Positions 43,871 through 55,768 of a stretch of DNA of 64,000 nucleotides are shown here, in pieces. Within the stretch, counting starts at the first letter, position 1, and every line of letters begins with the position of its first letter. Below the pieces are notes generated by a model, which made no database searches, had not been told where the DNA came from, and was given only the letters and a program-made list of their open reading frames with translations. The stretch comes from an uncultured Selenomonadales bacterium (GTDB taxonomy: Bacteria; Bacillota; Negativicutes; DSM-1736; Dendrosporobacteraceae). The stretch covers positions 1 through 64,000 of the forward strand of contig CAMJML010000015.1 of assembly GCA_946407015.1 (NCBI GenBank). Direction: 5' to 3'. Made by a program: the position numbers and the translations under genes.

Positions 43871-45304
43871 TTATAGTCTGTCGCGCAGCAGCTTATTGAC
43901 CATTTCCGGGTTAGCGCGTCCTTTAGTTTGTTTCATAATTTGACCAACCAGGAACCCTAATGCACGGTCTTTACCGGCTTTGAAGTCGGCAACCGATTGG
44001 GGGTTAGCTGCAATGACGGAATCCACAATGGCCTCAATCTCACCGGTATCGGTAATCTGAACCAGGCCTTTTTCTTTTACAATCGCATCGGCATCCTTGC
44101 CACTGTTCCACATTTCTTCAAAAACAGTTTTGGCAATCTTGCTGGAAATGGTGCCTTGTTCAATCAGGCTAATCAAGCCGGCCAGTTTCTCAGGACTGAC
44201 AGGGCATTGTTCGATGCCTAAGTTCGCTGAATTTAAGAACTTGGAGACTTCCCCCATCAGCCAGTTGGCTGCTGCTTTCGGTTCGGCTTTAAAAGCAATA
44301 ATTTGATCATAGTATTCGGCAACCGCCCGGCTGGCTGTAATCACACCGGCATCGTAACCGGACAGTCCGTAATCAGCCATTAAGCGGTTTTTGCGGGCAT
44401 CCGGAAGTTCGGGCAGATTGATCCGGATTTCCTCGACCTTAGCCGGATCGACGACAATCGGTACCAGATCGGGTTCGGGGAAATAACGGTAGTCATGGGC
44501 CTGTTCCTTGCTCCGCATCGAAACGGTAATGCCTTTGGCATCATCCCAGGAACGGGTTTCCTGAATAATACGGCCGCCGTCTTCCAGCACATCGGCTTGG
44601 CGTTCAGCCTCATATTCCAAGCCTTTTTGCACCATTTTAAAAGAGTTCAGGTTTTTAAGTTCGGTTTTTGTACCTAGTTTGCTTTCTCCCTGCTTGCGCA
44701 ATGAAATATTGGCATCACAACGCAAACTGCCTTCTTCCATCTTGCAGTCCGATACATCAATGTATTCAAGAATGGATTTAAGCTTTTCCAAATAAGCCTT
44801 CGCCTCTTCCGGTGTGCGTAAATCCGGTTCTGATACAATTTCAATCAGCGGCACTCCGGTACGGTTATAATCCACTAAAGCATAGTCCGAGTTGGAAATG
44901 GTACCCGAATGGACCAATTTACCAGCGTCTTCTTCCATATGCACACGGGTTACCCCAATGCGTCTGGTTTCTCCATTGACTTCGATATCCAGATAGCCAT
45001 TGACAGCAATGGGCAGATCATACTGCGAAGTCTGGAAATTTTTCGGCAAATCAGGATAGTAATAGTTTTTACGGTCAAATTTGCTGAAAGGCAAAATGGA
45101 ACAATTCAGCGCCAATCCGGCTTTAATGGCAAATTCAACCACTTTTTCGTTAATGACCGGCAAAACCCCCGGCAAGCCAAGGCAAACCGGGCAGACATTG
45201 GTATTTTGCTCTGAGCCGAATTTCGTGCTGCAGCCACAAAAAATCTTGGAATCAGTTTTCAGTTCAGTATGGACTTCCAGACCAATTACGATTTCATAAT
45301 CCAT
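43871..45304 (-). CDS. gatB: Aspartyl/glutamyl-tRNA amidotransferase subunit B
   Basis: A 477-residue subunit of GatCAB, which turns misacylated Glu-tRNA(Gln) and Asp-tRNA(Asn) into the correct amide forms. [45 protein letters not shown] and [15 protein letters not shown] are standard, and the YqeY-like tail is complete ([20 protein letters not shown]). The length is usual. It starts one base after the gatA stop, GAGG being eight bases before the ATG. It is the last gene of gatCAB, followed by two hairpins. Presence of the trio implies no dedicated GlnRS or AsnRS is needed. Confidence 0.97.
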   Translation of the reverse strand: MDYEIVIGLEVHTELKTDSKIFCGCSTKFGSEQNTNVCPVCLGLPGVLPVINEKVVEFAIKAGLALNCSILPFSKFDRKNYYYPDLPKNFQTSQYDLPIAVNGYLDIEVNGETRRIGVTRVHMEEDAGKLVHSGTISNSDYALVDYNRTGVPLIEIVSEPDLRTPEEAKAYLEKLKSILEYIDVSDCKMEEGSLRCDANISLRKQGESKLGTKTELKNLNSFKMVQKGLEYEAERQADVLEDGGRIIQETRSWDDAKGITVSMRSKEQAHDYRYFPEPDLVPIVVDPAKVEEIRINLPELPDARKNRLMADYGLSGYDAGVITASRAVAEYYDQIIAFKAEPKAAANWLMGEVSKFLNSANLGIEQCPVSPEKLAGLISLIEQGTISSKIAKTVFEEMWNSGKDADAIVKEKGLVQITDTGEIEAIVDSVIAANPQSVADFKAGKDRALGFLVGQIMKQTKGRANPEMVNKLLRDRL

Positions 45305-46768
45305 CTATTTAACCTCCCCGAGCGGCGCAAAACGCTTGTGGTAGTCGTTGTTTTGTTCGAAGGTATAAGCGGTGCGGATAATGGTTTCTTCATCAAGCGG
45401 TTTGCCAATAATCTGCATACCGATCGGCAGACCGTTCGCAAACCCACAGGGAATGGAAATGCCCGGTACGCCTGCCAGGTTCACCGGAATGGTGCAGACA
45501 TCCTGCAAGTACATCGCCAATGGGTCGCTTGATTTTTCACCAACTTTAAACGCAGTAGTTGGCGCCGTTGGCGTAATCAATACATCCACCTTTTCAAAGG
45601 CCCGGTCAAAATCCTGTTTGACCAGGGTCCGCACTTTAAGCGCTCTTAAATAATACGCGTCATAGTAGCCAGAACTTAAGGCATACGTTCCCAGCATAAT
45701 CCGGCGTTTGACTTCAGTTCCGAACGCTTGGCTTCTGGTTTTCTTGTACATATCGACAATATCATTGCCGGCAGCACGGTACCCAAAACCTACTCCGTCA
45801 TAACGGGCTAAATTGGAGCTGGCTTCAGCCGGAGCAATCAAATAATAAGCCGATAATGCATATTCGGTATGAGGCATAGATATTTCCGTTAATTCTGCCC
45901 CTAAAGCCACGAGTTGATCAATAGCGTTACGAATAGCTTTCTCCACTTCCGGGTCCATTCCGGCAACAAAATATTCTTTGGGCAAACCGATTTTTAAGCC
46001 TTTTATGTTATTGACCAGTGCTTTGGTATAATCAGGCACATCAACCTTGATTGACGTGGAGTCTTTCGCGTCATAGCCGGCAATGGCATTCATCACATGA
46101 GCACAATCGGTCACATCACGGGTGATAGGGCCAATCTGATCCAGAGAAGACGCAAAAGCAACCAAGCCATAACGGGAAACCCGTCCATACGTTGGTTTTA
46201 ATCCGACCAGACCGGTATAAGCAGCAGGCTGGCGGATAGAACCGCCGGTATCTGACCCCAGCGACCAAATCGCTTCACCGGCTGCTACTGCTGCAGCCGA
46301 TCCGCCGCTGGAACCACCAGGGACAGTGGTCAAATCCCAGGGGTTACGGCTGGGATAAAAGCCAGAGTTTTCAGTTGATCCGCCCATGGCAAATTCATCC
46401 AAATTCGCTTTGCCGACAAACACCGTATCCTGCCCTAACTTTTCCATCACGGTCGCATTATAAGGCGGAACAAAGTCGGCCAATATCTTAGAGGCACAAG
46501 TGGTCTTAATTCCCAAAGTGCAGATATTATCTTTGATAGCACCCGGAATTCCCGCTAACGGCGATATGACCTCACCCCGCTGGATTTTTGCATCAACCGC
46601 TTTGGCCTGTTCCAGGGCACTGTCCTGAGTCTGGGTTATGTAAGCTTTGACATCACCTTCCACGGCATCCATGCGGGCCAGCACGGCTTTCGTAATGTCA
46701 ACAGCAGATACTTCTTTATCTTTTAATAAGTTCTGTAATTGGTGGGCTGTGTATTGAAACAACTCCAT
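45305..46768 (-). CDS. gatA: Aspartyl/glutamyl-tRNA amidotransferase subunit A
   Basis: A 487-residue amidase-signature enzyme that releases ammonia from glutamine for GatB. The Ser-cisSer-Lys centre is visible in GAIKDNICT (Lys) and [18 protein letters not shown] together with [12 protein letters not shown]. The C-terminal region ([26 protein letters not shown]) is typical, and the length is normal. AGGAGG lies nine bases upstream of the ATG. It is the second gene of the operon, eleven bases after gatC and directly joined to gatB. Confidence 0.97.
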   Translation of the reverse strand: MELFQYTAHQLQNLLKDKEVSAVDITKAVLARMDAVEGDVKAYITQTQDSALEQAKAVDAKIQRGEVISPLAGIPGAIKDNICTLGIKTTCASKILADFVPPYNATVMEKLGQDTVFVGKANLDEFAMGGSTENSGFYPSRNPWDLTTVPGGSSGGSAAAVAAGEAIWSLGSDTGGSIRQPAAYTGLVGLKPTYGRVSRYGLVAFASSLDQIGPITRDVTDCAHVMNAIAGYDAKDSTSIKVDVPDYTKALVNNIKGLKIGLPKEYFVAGMDPEVEKAIRNAIDQLVALGAELTEISMPHTEYALSAYYLIAPAEASSNLARYDGVGFGYRAAGNDIVDMYKKTRSQAFGTEVKRRIMLGTYALSSGYYDAYYLRALKVRTLVKQDFDRAFEKVDVLITPTAPTTAFKVGEKSSDPLAMYLQDVCTIPVNLAGVPGISIPCGFANGLPIGMQIIGKPLDEETIIRTAYTFEQNNDYHKRFAPLGEVK

Positions 46769-46779
46769 CGGTTTACCTC

Positions 46780-47070
46780 CTAGCCTTCCATAATTTTCGG
46801 GACCTTGAAATAGCCATTTTCCTGTTCAGGTGCATTAGACAAAGCCAGCTCGCGGGCCAGTGAGGGTTTGGCTTCATCAGCACGCATAACATTTTTTAGC
46901 GGCAGCACGTGGGCAGTCGGTTCAATCCCTTCCACATTGACTTGATTGAGAACATCAGCATATTCTAAAAAAGCATTAAGCTGCTCAGTAAAGGTGGCAA
47001 GTTCGTTTTCGGGAAACTCCAACCGCGACAACAAGGCAACATTTTCAACATCTTTGAGCGTAATTTTCAT
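46780..47070 (-). CDS. gatC: Aspartyl/glutamyl-tRNA amidotransferase subunit C
   Basis: A 96-residue small subunit that wraps around GatA and stabilises the complex. [40 protein letters not shown] and [20 protein letters not shown] are all conserved. ATG 47070 is chosen because family homology starts there; an in-frame TTG 15 bases upstream overlaps the GGATGG region. It is the first gene of gatCAB, behind an extended -10 promoter in the 110-base gap after ligA. Confidence 0.95.
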   Translation of the reverse strand: MKITLKDVENVALLSRLEFPENELATFTEQLNAFLEYADVLNQVNVEGIEPTAHVLPLKNVMRADEAKPSLARELALSNAPEQENGYFKVPKIMEG

Positions 47071-47149
47071 TTTTTCACCATCCAAACAATTATGTTTTTC
47101 AACAGATTTCTCCTGGTAAGGCTTACCGTTAAATTACCATATAAATCAT

Positions 47150-47177
47150 ATTATACCACGCTTGTCCAGTATTGAAA
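47150..47177 (-). promoter_or_regulatory. Probable promoter of gatCAB
   Basis: On the minus strand there is an extended -10 TGGTATAAT (TATAAT at 47150-47155) with a weak -35 TTTCAA (47172-47177) and a 16-base spacer, 80 bases before gatC. It lies just outside the ligA stop. Confidence 0.55.
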
Positions 47178-47180
47178 CCG

Positions 47181-49226
<2,046 letters not shown>

Positions 49227-49233
49227 TTAAGAG

Positions 49234-51474
49234 TTATGCTTGGACTTTTGCAATAGGCGCATACTTGGTCATCAACTGTTTGATCCCTTGCCCCGGAAAA
49301 GCAATTTTAAGTTCCTGTTCTTCACCATTGCCCCGTACATCGACGACAGTACCGATTCCCCATTTATTGTGCTGGGCTTTGTCGCCTACTTTCCAACTAA
49401 CGGCTTGTCCTGCCGGGCTGCTGGCCGTGTATACCCTTGGCGCCGAAGCCGCAGGCGGTGACGACTGCAATAGCGCTCCCGGCGAGGTCGAACGGCTGCC
49501 CATTGCAGTTGGCACACTGGAGCGAAACTCAAAGCGAGCTGGCTTCAATTCCACTCGTTCGAGGGTGGCTTCAGGAATTTCGCTCATAAACCGCGAGACG
49601 GGATACATAATAGTCTTACCATAAATCGTCCTCATCCGGGCATTGGTAAGGAATAGTTTGCGTCTGGCTCTGGTAATACCAACATAGCATATTCTTCGTT
49701 CTTCTTCGATTTCACATTCGTTCATCAAGGTTCTGGAATGTGGAAACAGGCCTTCTTCCATACCGGCCATAAAGGCAACTGGAAATTCAAGCCCTTTGGC
49801 TGAATGAAGGGTCATCAACGTCACCTTTTCGCCAGCCAGTTCGGCTGTATCAATGTCGGATACAAGGGCAACGTGACTTAAAAAATTCTCTAGATTGTTT
49901 TCCAGTTCACCACGGCCAAAGTCTTTCGCTACACTAAGTAATTCACGTAAATTTTCAATCCTGACTTCGCTTTGGGGCGTTTGTTCTTTTTCCAGCTCGG
50001 CGATGTAGCCGGAATCGTACATCAATTTATCAATCAATTCCACAACCGTCATGCTTTGCTGCAGACTCATAAAATTGAAAATCAGTTCCGCTAAAGCCTC
50101 CAGCGGCTTTTTGGCTCTTGCCGTCAAGTCCGGCACCAGGTCCGGATTGGAAATAACATCAAACAAGGTCATCTGGTGACTGGCAGCATAATCATTCAGG
50201 CGTCCAATGGTCGTATCACCGATTCCCCGGCGCGGAACATTAATAATCCGCAGTAAGCTTACCGTATCGGCCGGATTGAAAATAACCCGCAAATAAGCCA
50301 GGATATCTTTAATTTCTTTCCGGTCATAGAATTTCAGCCCGCCAACCATCGTATAAGGAATCCCGTTTTTCATAAAAGCTTCCTCAATCACGCGGGACTG
50401 GGCATTGGTCCGGTACAGCACGGCCATATCCCCGTAGGAAGTATTATAAACGGTATTGAACTTGGTAATATTGCTGGCAATGTATTGCGCTTCATCCCGC
50501 TCATCATTGGCCAAATAATAGCTGATCCGTTCGCCTTGTGCGTTTTCAGTCCAGAGCGCTTTGGGCTTACGGTCGGAATTATGCTCAATCACGGCATTGG
50601 CTGCTTCCAGAATGACTTTCGTTGAACGATAATTTTGCTCCAGCTTAATGACTCTGGCTTCCGGATAGTCGTTTTCAAAATCCATGATATTGCGGATATC
50701 GGCACCACGCCAGCCGTAAATGCTCTGGTCGGCATCGCCGACAACACATAGGTTGCGATGCTTGGCTGCCAGCATATGGGCTAACAGATACTGGGCATGA
50801 TTGGTGTCCTGATATTCATCGATTAAAATATATTGGAACTTCTGCTGGTATTTGCTTCTGACTTCCTGGCTGCTTTCCAGAATCCGGACGGTATAGAGCA
50901 GCAAGTCATCAAAATCAAGGGCATTATTATTACGCAGTTTTGTTTGATAAAGCTGAAAAATCTCAGCAACCTTTTGTGCAAAAAAAGTGTCGGCATCGCG
51001 GGCAAATTCCCGCTCATCCGTCAGTGCATTTTTCGCGTTGGATATCGTTGCCTGAATACTGCTGGGGGCAAACTGCTTATCATCCAAATTCAGTTCTTTC
51101 AGGCATGCTTTGATCACAGCCTGAGAATCGCTGGAATCATAAATGACAAAATTACGTTTAAACCCGGCAATTCCCTCAATTTCCATACGCAAAAACTTGG
51201 CACAAAAAGCATGGAACGTACTCAGCCAAATATCCTTGGCTTTCTGTCCGACCATTCGATCAACCCGTTCGCGCATTTCGGCGGCAGCTTTGTTAGTAAA
51301 AGTAATGGCCAAAATATTGTACGGCGCCACGCCTTGTTCCAGCAGATAGGCGATGCGGCAAGTTAATACTTTGGTTTTCCCTGATCCGGCGCCGGCCATG
51401 ATCAGCAAAGGTCCGTTAATATGGGCAACCGCAGCCGCCTGCTCCGGGTTTAATCCGTCAAATATATTTCGCAT
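49234..51474 (-). CDS. pcrA: UvrD/PcrA-type DNA helicase
   Basis: A 746-residue superfamily 1A helicase. LNPEQAAAVAHINGPLLIMA with GAGSGKTKVL (Walker A), ILIDEYQDTNHAQY (Walker B), GDADQSIYGWRGAD, LEQNYRS and the late VTLMTLHSAKGLEFP and VGITRARR motifs are all present. The C-terminal tail from about 690 contains the small PcrA domain that binds RNA polymerase (WKVGDKAQHNKWGIGTV). PcrA unwinds DNA 3' to 5' in repair and plasmid replication and removes RecA. GGAGG lies upstream of the ATG. It is the first gene of a pcrA-ligA pair. Confidence 0.96.
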   Translation of the reverse strand: MRNIFDGLNPEQAAAVAHINGPLLIMAGAGSGKTKVLTCRIAYLLEQGVAPYNILAITFTNKAAAEMRERVDRMVGQKAKDIWLSTFHAFCAKFLRMEIEGIAGFKRNFVIYDSSDSQAVIKACLKELNLDDKQFAPSSIQATISNAKNALTDEREFARDADTFFAQKVAEIFQLYQTKLRNNNALDFDDLLLYTVRILESSQEVRSKYQQKFQYILIDEYQDTNHAQYLLAHMLAAKHRNLCVVGDADQSIYGWRGADIRNIMDFENDYPEARVIKLEQNYRSTKVILEAANAVIEHNSDRKPKALWTENAQGERISYYLANDERDEAQYIASNITKFNTVYNTSYGDMAVLYRTNAQSRVIEEAFMKNGIPYTMVGGLKFYDRKEIKDILAYLRVIFNPADTVSLLRIINVPRRGIGDTTIGRLNDYAASHQMTLFDVISNPDLVPDLTARAKKPLEALAELIFNFMSLQQSMTVVELIDKLMYDSGYIAELEKEQTPQSEVRIENLRELLSVAKDFGRGELENNLENFLSHVALVSDIDTAELAGEKVTLMTLHSAKGLEFPVAFMAGMEEGLFPHSRTLMNECEIEEERRICYVGITRARRKLFLTNARMRTIYGKTIMYPVSRFMSEIPEATLERVELKPARFEFRSSVPTAMGSRSTSPGALLQSSPPAASAPRVYTASSPAGQAVSWKVGDKAQHNKWGIGTVVDVRGNGEEQELKIAFPGQGIKQLMTKYAPIAKVQA

Positions 51475-51614
51475 TTTTTCCTCCGCTAAAGAAAATTAAA
51501 CTGGAATCTGCTAAGCTGCAGTTTTTAGCTACAGCTAGTATTTAGCTTAAAATACCAAAACATGAATAAATTCGTCAAAGTTTCCCTATTCCCCTCTATA
51601 TGCAGCAAAAAGAA

Positions 51615-51642
51615 ATAACCTGCAGTTGGAGCTACAGGTTAT
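51615..51642 (-). terminator. Terminator of the pyrophosphatase gene
   Basis: On the minus strand ATAACCTG pairs with CAGGTTAT around a 12-base loop, followed by TTCTTTTTGC, about 25 bases past the stop codon. Confidence 0.7.
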
Positions 51643-51667
51643 GAGAAACCAGGTGCGATGAGGAAGG

Positions 51668-53308
51668 TTAGTTAAAATTACGGGCCGCCTCAACCATCGG
51701 AGGAATGACTTGTTTTTTCCTGGACATGACACCGGCCAGGTAAACCACCCCGTCTTCTCCCTTGCTGCCAAAAGCCTCGGCAATAAGGGCAGCAGGCTGT
51801 CCGGCATAAACCAGCTGTGTCCCCTCCTGAATAATATCGGTCACCATCAATAACACCATATCATAGTTTTCCTTGGCCAGCATGATTTCCATTCCGGCCA
51901 GCAAGTCAGCCTTAACCGCCAACACCTCAGTCGTGTCCATCACCGATATTTGTCCAATGGCTACCCGGTATTCCCCGATTTGAAACTCTTTCATGTCATT
52001 GCGGATAATTTCCGCAGCGGTCATATCACCAATACCCGAGCCGGCTTTCAGAACGGCCATACCGAAATCAACCAAATCCAAGTCTGCAATCCGGGCTAGT
52101 TTCTCAGCCGTTTCACGGTCATACCCGGTTGCCGTAGGCGACTTGAACAACACGGTATCCGATACAATGGCCGCCAGCAGCATTCCGGCAATGTGTTTGG
52201 GCATTTCAATATTGCGGTGCCAGTGCATATTGGCTACGATGGTGGCTGTAGAGCCTACCGGCTCGTGACGGATAAAGATGGGTTCGCCGGTCTGCAAACC
52301 GCCAAGACGGTGATGATCCACAATTTCAATAATTTGGGCTTCTTCAATGCCTTCAACAGCCTGAGTCCGCTCATTATGATCGACCAGGATGATCTTCTCG
52401 CGCTCGGGAACGATCAATTGGTCCCGGGTAATGAGACCAACCAGTTTGCCATTTTCGATTACCGGATAGTTCCGAAAGTGCGTTGTCGCAATGGTTTCTT
52501 TAATATCGCTGACCAAATCGGATGGCTTAAAGGTAATCACTTTTTTCTGCATGATCATGCTCACCGGAATACACTGATTAATCAGCCGGGCACAGGTATA
52601 AGTATCATAAGGTGCGCTAATCACCATAATCTGTTTTTGGGCCGCAAGATTTAAAATATCCGCGCTAATTTGTGCGCCACCGGTCACCACCAGACAAGCA
52701 ATACGCTGTTCAATACACTCTAGCAAACTGCTGCCCCGGTCGCCTACCAATACAACATCGCCAGCCTGAATGACTTTCTGAATGGTCGAAGTGCTGCCGG
52801 CTGCAATGCGGACTTTGCCGGTTACCTTGTCTTTCAGGTTACTGCCATGCACCACATTGCCGTCCAGGACACGCACAATTGCCGTATAATCAACACCAGC
52901 TTCGCATAAATCCTGCATTTCCAATTCATCAAAATACCGTTTGGCCAAATCGCTGACCGATACAATCCCCAGCAGTCCATTCTCTTCATCAACAACCGGA
53001 ACCGATTTGACTCCATGTTGCCGCATGATCTTTCCAAGTTCGCGCAATGTATCGGTTGGCTGAACACCAACAGCCGGTTCCAACATAACATCACGAACAC
53101 GCGGGAAGAGATCGGTAAGTAATTTCGGAGCTTCTACACCAAATTTTTCTAAGACAAATTTGGTTTCAGCATTTATTTTACCAGCACGGGCCGGCACGAC
53201 GTTTTCACCTAATGCTTTTTTAAGATGTGCATAGCCTATTGCTGAACAAATCGAGTCAGTATCAGGATTACGATGACCAATAGTATAAATAGGTTTAGAA
53301 ATTTTCAA
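51668..53308 (-). CDS. CBS-domain manganese-dependent inorganic pyrophosphatase (family II)
   Basis: A 546-residue CBS-PPase, longer than the 310-residue minimal enzyme. DHH-type metal motifs are at IGHRNPDTDSICSAIGYAH, IILVDHNERTQAV and IIEIVDHHRLGG; the DHHA2 domain is at the end (NMHWHRN to SRKKQVIPPMVEAAR). Between them lie two CBS domains that flank a DRTGG-like segment (residues about 60-290), the regulatory module that binds adenine nucleotides in this class. The start is probably TTG 53308, seven bases after GGAGG. An ATG-initiated extension would put that site in the gene. It cleaves pyrophosphate in the cytosol. Confidence 0.92.
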   Translation of the reverse strand: MKISKPIYTIGHRNPDTDSICSAIGYAHLKKALGENVVPARAGKINAETKFVLEKFGVEAPKLLTDLFPRVRDVMLEPAVGVQPTDTLRELGKIMRQHGVKSVPVVDEENGLLGIVSVSDLAKRYFDELEMQDLCEAGVDYTAIVRVLDGNVVHGSNLKDKVTGKVRIAAGSTSTIQKVIQAGDVVLVGDRGSSLLECIEQRIACLVVTGGAQISADILNLAAQKQIMVISAPYDTYTCARLINQCIPVSMIMQKKVITFKPSDLVSDIKETIATTHFRNYPVIENGKLVGLITRDQLIVPEREKIILVDHNERTQAVEGIEEAQIIEIVDHHRLGGLQTGEPIFIRHEPVGSTATIVANMHWHRNIEMPKHIAGMLLAAIVSDTVLFKSPTATGYDRETAEKLARIADLDLVDFGMAVLKAGSGIGDMTAAEIIRNDMKEFQIGEYRVAIGQISVMDTTEVLAVKADLLAGMEIMLAKENYDMVLLMVTDIIQEGTQLVYAGQPAALIAEAFGSKGEDGVVYLAGVMSRKKQVIPPMVEAARNFN

Positions 53309-53437
53309 TCTAATTCCTCCAGATATAATCGTATGTTCCATTTTTGCCATCATCTATTATACGACATTTTTTGCAATTGGCGAAAGTAAAACTTCATCCA
53401 TTTTGAAAAAAATTTCTAGTACAAACAGTACAAACGT

Positions 53438-53466
53438 TTGCAAAACATATGTTCGTATCCTATAAT
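53438..53466 (+). promoter_or_regulatory. Promoter with a DinR/LexA box ahead of the radical-SAM operon
   Basis: There is a -35 TTGCAA (53438-53443), a 17-base spacer and a -10 TATAAT (53461-53466). Overlapping the -35 and spacer is CAAAACATATGTTCG (53441-53455). On the other strand this reads CGAACATATGTTTTG, 13 of 14 positions of the DinR consensus CGAACRNRYGTTYG. An SOS-inducible operon is expected. Confidence 0.75.
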
Positions 53467-53476
53467 AAAAACAGAC

Positions 53477-53569
53477 ATGCTGATCTGTCCACCATCCCCG
53501 CATGCGCTGCCTGAGTTTTTAAAAAACCGCTCGCTATTTCCTGACGGTTGGCAGAGTTTATCTTGTTGA
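53477..53569 (+). CDS. Candidate 30-residue leader ORF of the radical-SAM operon
   Basis: The frame starts at ATG 53477, only about four bases after the predicted transcription start, so it would be nearly leaderless. It encodes MLICPPSPHALPEFLKNRS and a short tail ending DGWQSLSC. There is no ribosome site. It could be chance, but it fills most of the 140-base untranslated region. No homologue is recognised. Confidence 0.25.
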   Translation: MLICPPSPHALPEFLKNRSLFPDGWQSLSC

Positions 53570-53612
53570 GCTTCCAACAGTCGTACGATCAAAATAGAAG
53601 GGAGCAAGTACC

Positions 53613-54932
53613 ATGGATGTTTTTGATAAATTAAAAATCCTGACCGATGCTGCAAAATACGATGTTGCTTGCACCTCGAGCGGGGTGAACAAGAAGGCTG
53701 CGGCCGGAGGCATCGGCAATGCGGCTGCCTGTGGAATTTGCCATAGTTTTTCGGCAGATGGCCGCTGCATCTCACTGCTCAAAGTACTGATGACCAATAT
53801 TTGTGCTTACGATTGCAAATATTGTGTCAACCGCCATTCCAACGATACAGCGCGGGCTGCCTTTACCCCCCGGGAGTTGGCTGATCTCACCATTAATTTT
53901 TACCGGCGCAATTATATTGAAGGCCTCTTTTTAAGTTCCGGAGTGCTCAAAAATCCGGATTATACCTGTGAACAAATGATTGAAACCTTGCGTATTCTGC
54001 GCGAGGAATACCGCTTCTCGGGCTACATCCATGCCAAGGCCATTCCCGGAGCCGATCATGCCCTGATCACCCGTCTGGGAATGCTGGCAGACCGGATGAG
54101 CGTAAATATTGAAATGCCCTCCCAGAGTAGCCTGCAGCTGTTAGCTCCCGATAAATCAAAACAAGCCATTTTTAAACCGATGGCTTATATTCAAAGCCGT
54201 ATCCAGGAAAATAGCCACGACATCGTTCAATACCGGCATGCACCGAAATTTGTCCCTGCCGGGCAAAGTACCCAAATGATTATCGGGGCGACACCGGATA
54301 CAGATTTTCAAATTCTAAACTTGACCGAAAGCCTTTACAAAAAATATAAGCTAAAGCGCGTCTTTTTTTCAGCCTATACCCCGGTGGCTGAGAATCACCT
54401 TTTGCCTGCGCTCGACACCACCCCGCCGCTTTGGCGTGAACATCGCCTCTATCAGGCCGATTGGCTGCTGCGCTTCTATGGCTTTACTGCCGGAGAACTG
54501 CTTGATGGCGAACATCAAAGCTTTAACCCTTATTTAGATCCAAAATGCCATTGGGCACTGAATCATCCGGACTTTTTTCCGGTTGATGTCAACCGGGCTT
54601 CTTTTCACAGCCTGCTGCGTGTACCAGGCATCGGCGTAACCAGTGCAAAACGGATTGTGAGCGCCCGTCGCACGACATCATTGAGCTTCGACGGCCTGAA
54701 GAAGCTTGGCGTTGTATTGAAACGGGCACAATATTTTATCACCTGCAATGGAAAAACAGCCGACGGCATCAAAACCGCATCAACCTGGATGCTGCGCACC
54801 TTGCTGTCTGAAAAAACATTGAAGCTTTATCAGTTCAACGTGCAGTCCGAACAGCTTTCGTTATTTGAGCATTTGCCGGCGTTGCCATCAGGACAGGAGG
54901 ATCTTCTCGCATGCCTAACCAGTCCGATTTGA
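53613..54932 (+). CDS. Radical SAM protein, putative DNA modification/repair (TIGR03916 type)
   Basis: A 439-residue radical SAM enzyme. The [4Fe-4S] motif is LMTNICAYDCKYCVNRHSND (CxxxCxxC near residues 64-71), preceded by a further Cys block AAACGICHSFSADGRC. The C-terminal part holds helix-hairpin-helix DNA-binding segments (DVNRASFHSLLRVPGIG, SFDGLKKLGVVLKRAQYF). The set is that of the family named putative DNA modification/repair radical SAM protein, distantly related to spore photoproduct lyase. GGGAG lies eight bases before the ATG. It overlaps the next gene by 22 bases, and the promoter has an SOS box. The reaction is not known. Confidence 0.9.
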   Translation: MDVFDKLKILTDAAKYDVACTSSGVNKKAAAGGIGNAAACGICHSFSADGRCISLLKVLMTNICAYDCKYCVNRHSNDTARAAFTPRELADLTINFYRRNYIEGLFLSSGVLKNPDYTCEQMIETLRILREEYRFSGYIHAKAIPGADHALITRLGMLADRMSVNIEMPSQSSLQLLAPDKSKQAIFKPMAYIQSRIQENSHDIVQYRHAPKFVPAGQSTQMIIGATPDTDFQILNLTESLYKKYKLKRVFFSAYTPVAENHLLPALDTTPPLWREHRLYQADWLLRFYGFTAGELLDGEHQSFNPYLDPKCHWALNHPDFFPVDVNRASFHSLLRVPGIGVTSAKRIVSARRTTSLSFDGLKKLGVVLKRAQYFITCNGKTADGIKTASTWMLRTLLSEKTLKLYQFNVQSEQLSLFEHLPALPSGQEDLLACLTSPI

Positions 54933-55768
54933 TTTATCGTTATGATGGCAGTTTTGACGGCTTACTATGCTGCGTATTTGAAAGTTATCAGACAAAAGCA
55001 ATTCCCATAGATATTTTGCCTTCCGGAGCAACTGCACCACTGCTTTTTGCTGTCAAAGAAGTGGGGACCGATCCGGAAAAAGCCAAGCGGGTACTGGATT
55101 CCATTCCGGAAAAGCTTGGCCGGCCTGCACTCGAGTTTATCCGCCAGGCTTTTTTAACTTGCCTGCCTCAAAAAGAATTACATATCTTATTGTTTCTGCG
55201 GCTAGGTTACCGTTATGGCCCTGCCGTCATGAATATGCTGACTGACAAAGTGGTCAACACACTGTTTAAAGCGGTTAACCACTTAACCAGGGAAAGTCAT
55301 CTTTTTAAAGGATTTGTCCGGTTTTCGATTTTTAACAACGTACTTGTTGCTCAAATTGAACCCCAAAATTACGTCCTGCCGCTCCTAGCGCAGCATTTTT
55401 GTGAACGCTATCCGGAAGAGCGGTTTTTAATTCATGACAAGACTCATGGCATGGGTTTAGTCTACCAGCCCTACCAATCTACAGTCATTCCAATCGAAGA
55501 GCTTGAACTGCCTGAAGCCGATACGGATGAACTGGCATTTCGAAGCCTCTGGCAGCTATTTTATGATACGATTGCCATCCGTGAAAGATACAATCCGGCC
55601 TGCCGCATGAGCCATATGCCTAAACGCTACTGGAACAATCTGACAGAGTTCAGTCAAATTTCATACCAGCCCGGACAAACAAAGCCGATCGCCATGATCA
55701 ACAGATTAACCAGCCAGGAAATGCCTCCGACTGGTACAAATGAAATTTACAAGGGGGGACCTGCTTGA
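54911..55768 (+). CDS. TIGR03915/DUF4130 family DNA metabolism protein
   Basis: A 285-residue protein always found beside the preceding radical-SAM family, and in some bacteria fused to a uracil-DNA-glycosylase-like domain, which is absent here. YRYDGSFDGLLCCVFESY at the start and CRMSHMPKRYWNNLTEF at the end are the family signatures. The middle has IHDKTHGMGLVY. The start overlaps the previous gene by 22 bases with GGAGG upstream, so coupling is likely. The function is unknown, assumed to be joint work on damaged or modified DNA. Confidence 0.9.
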   Translation: MPNQSDLIYRYDGSFDGLLCCVFESYQTKAIPIDILPSGATAPLLFAVKEVGTDPEKAKRVLDSIPEKLGRPALEFIRQAFLTCLPQKELHILLFLRLGYRYGPAVMNMLTDKVVNTLFKAVNHLTRESHLFKGFVRFSIFNNVLVAQIEPQNYVLPLLAQHFCERYPEERFLIHDKTHGMGLVYQPYQSTVIPIEELELPEADTDELAFRSLWQLFYDTIAIRERYNPACRMSHMPKRYWNNLTEFSQISYQPGQTKPIAMINRLTSQEMPPTGTNEIYKGGPA

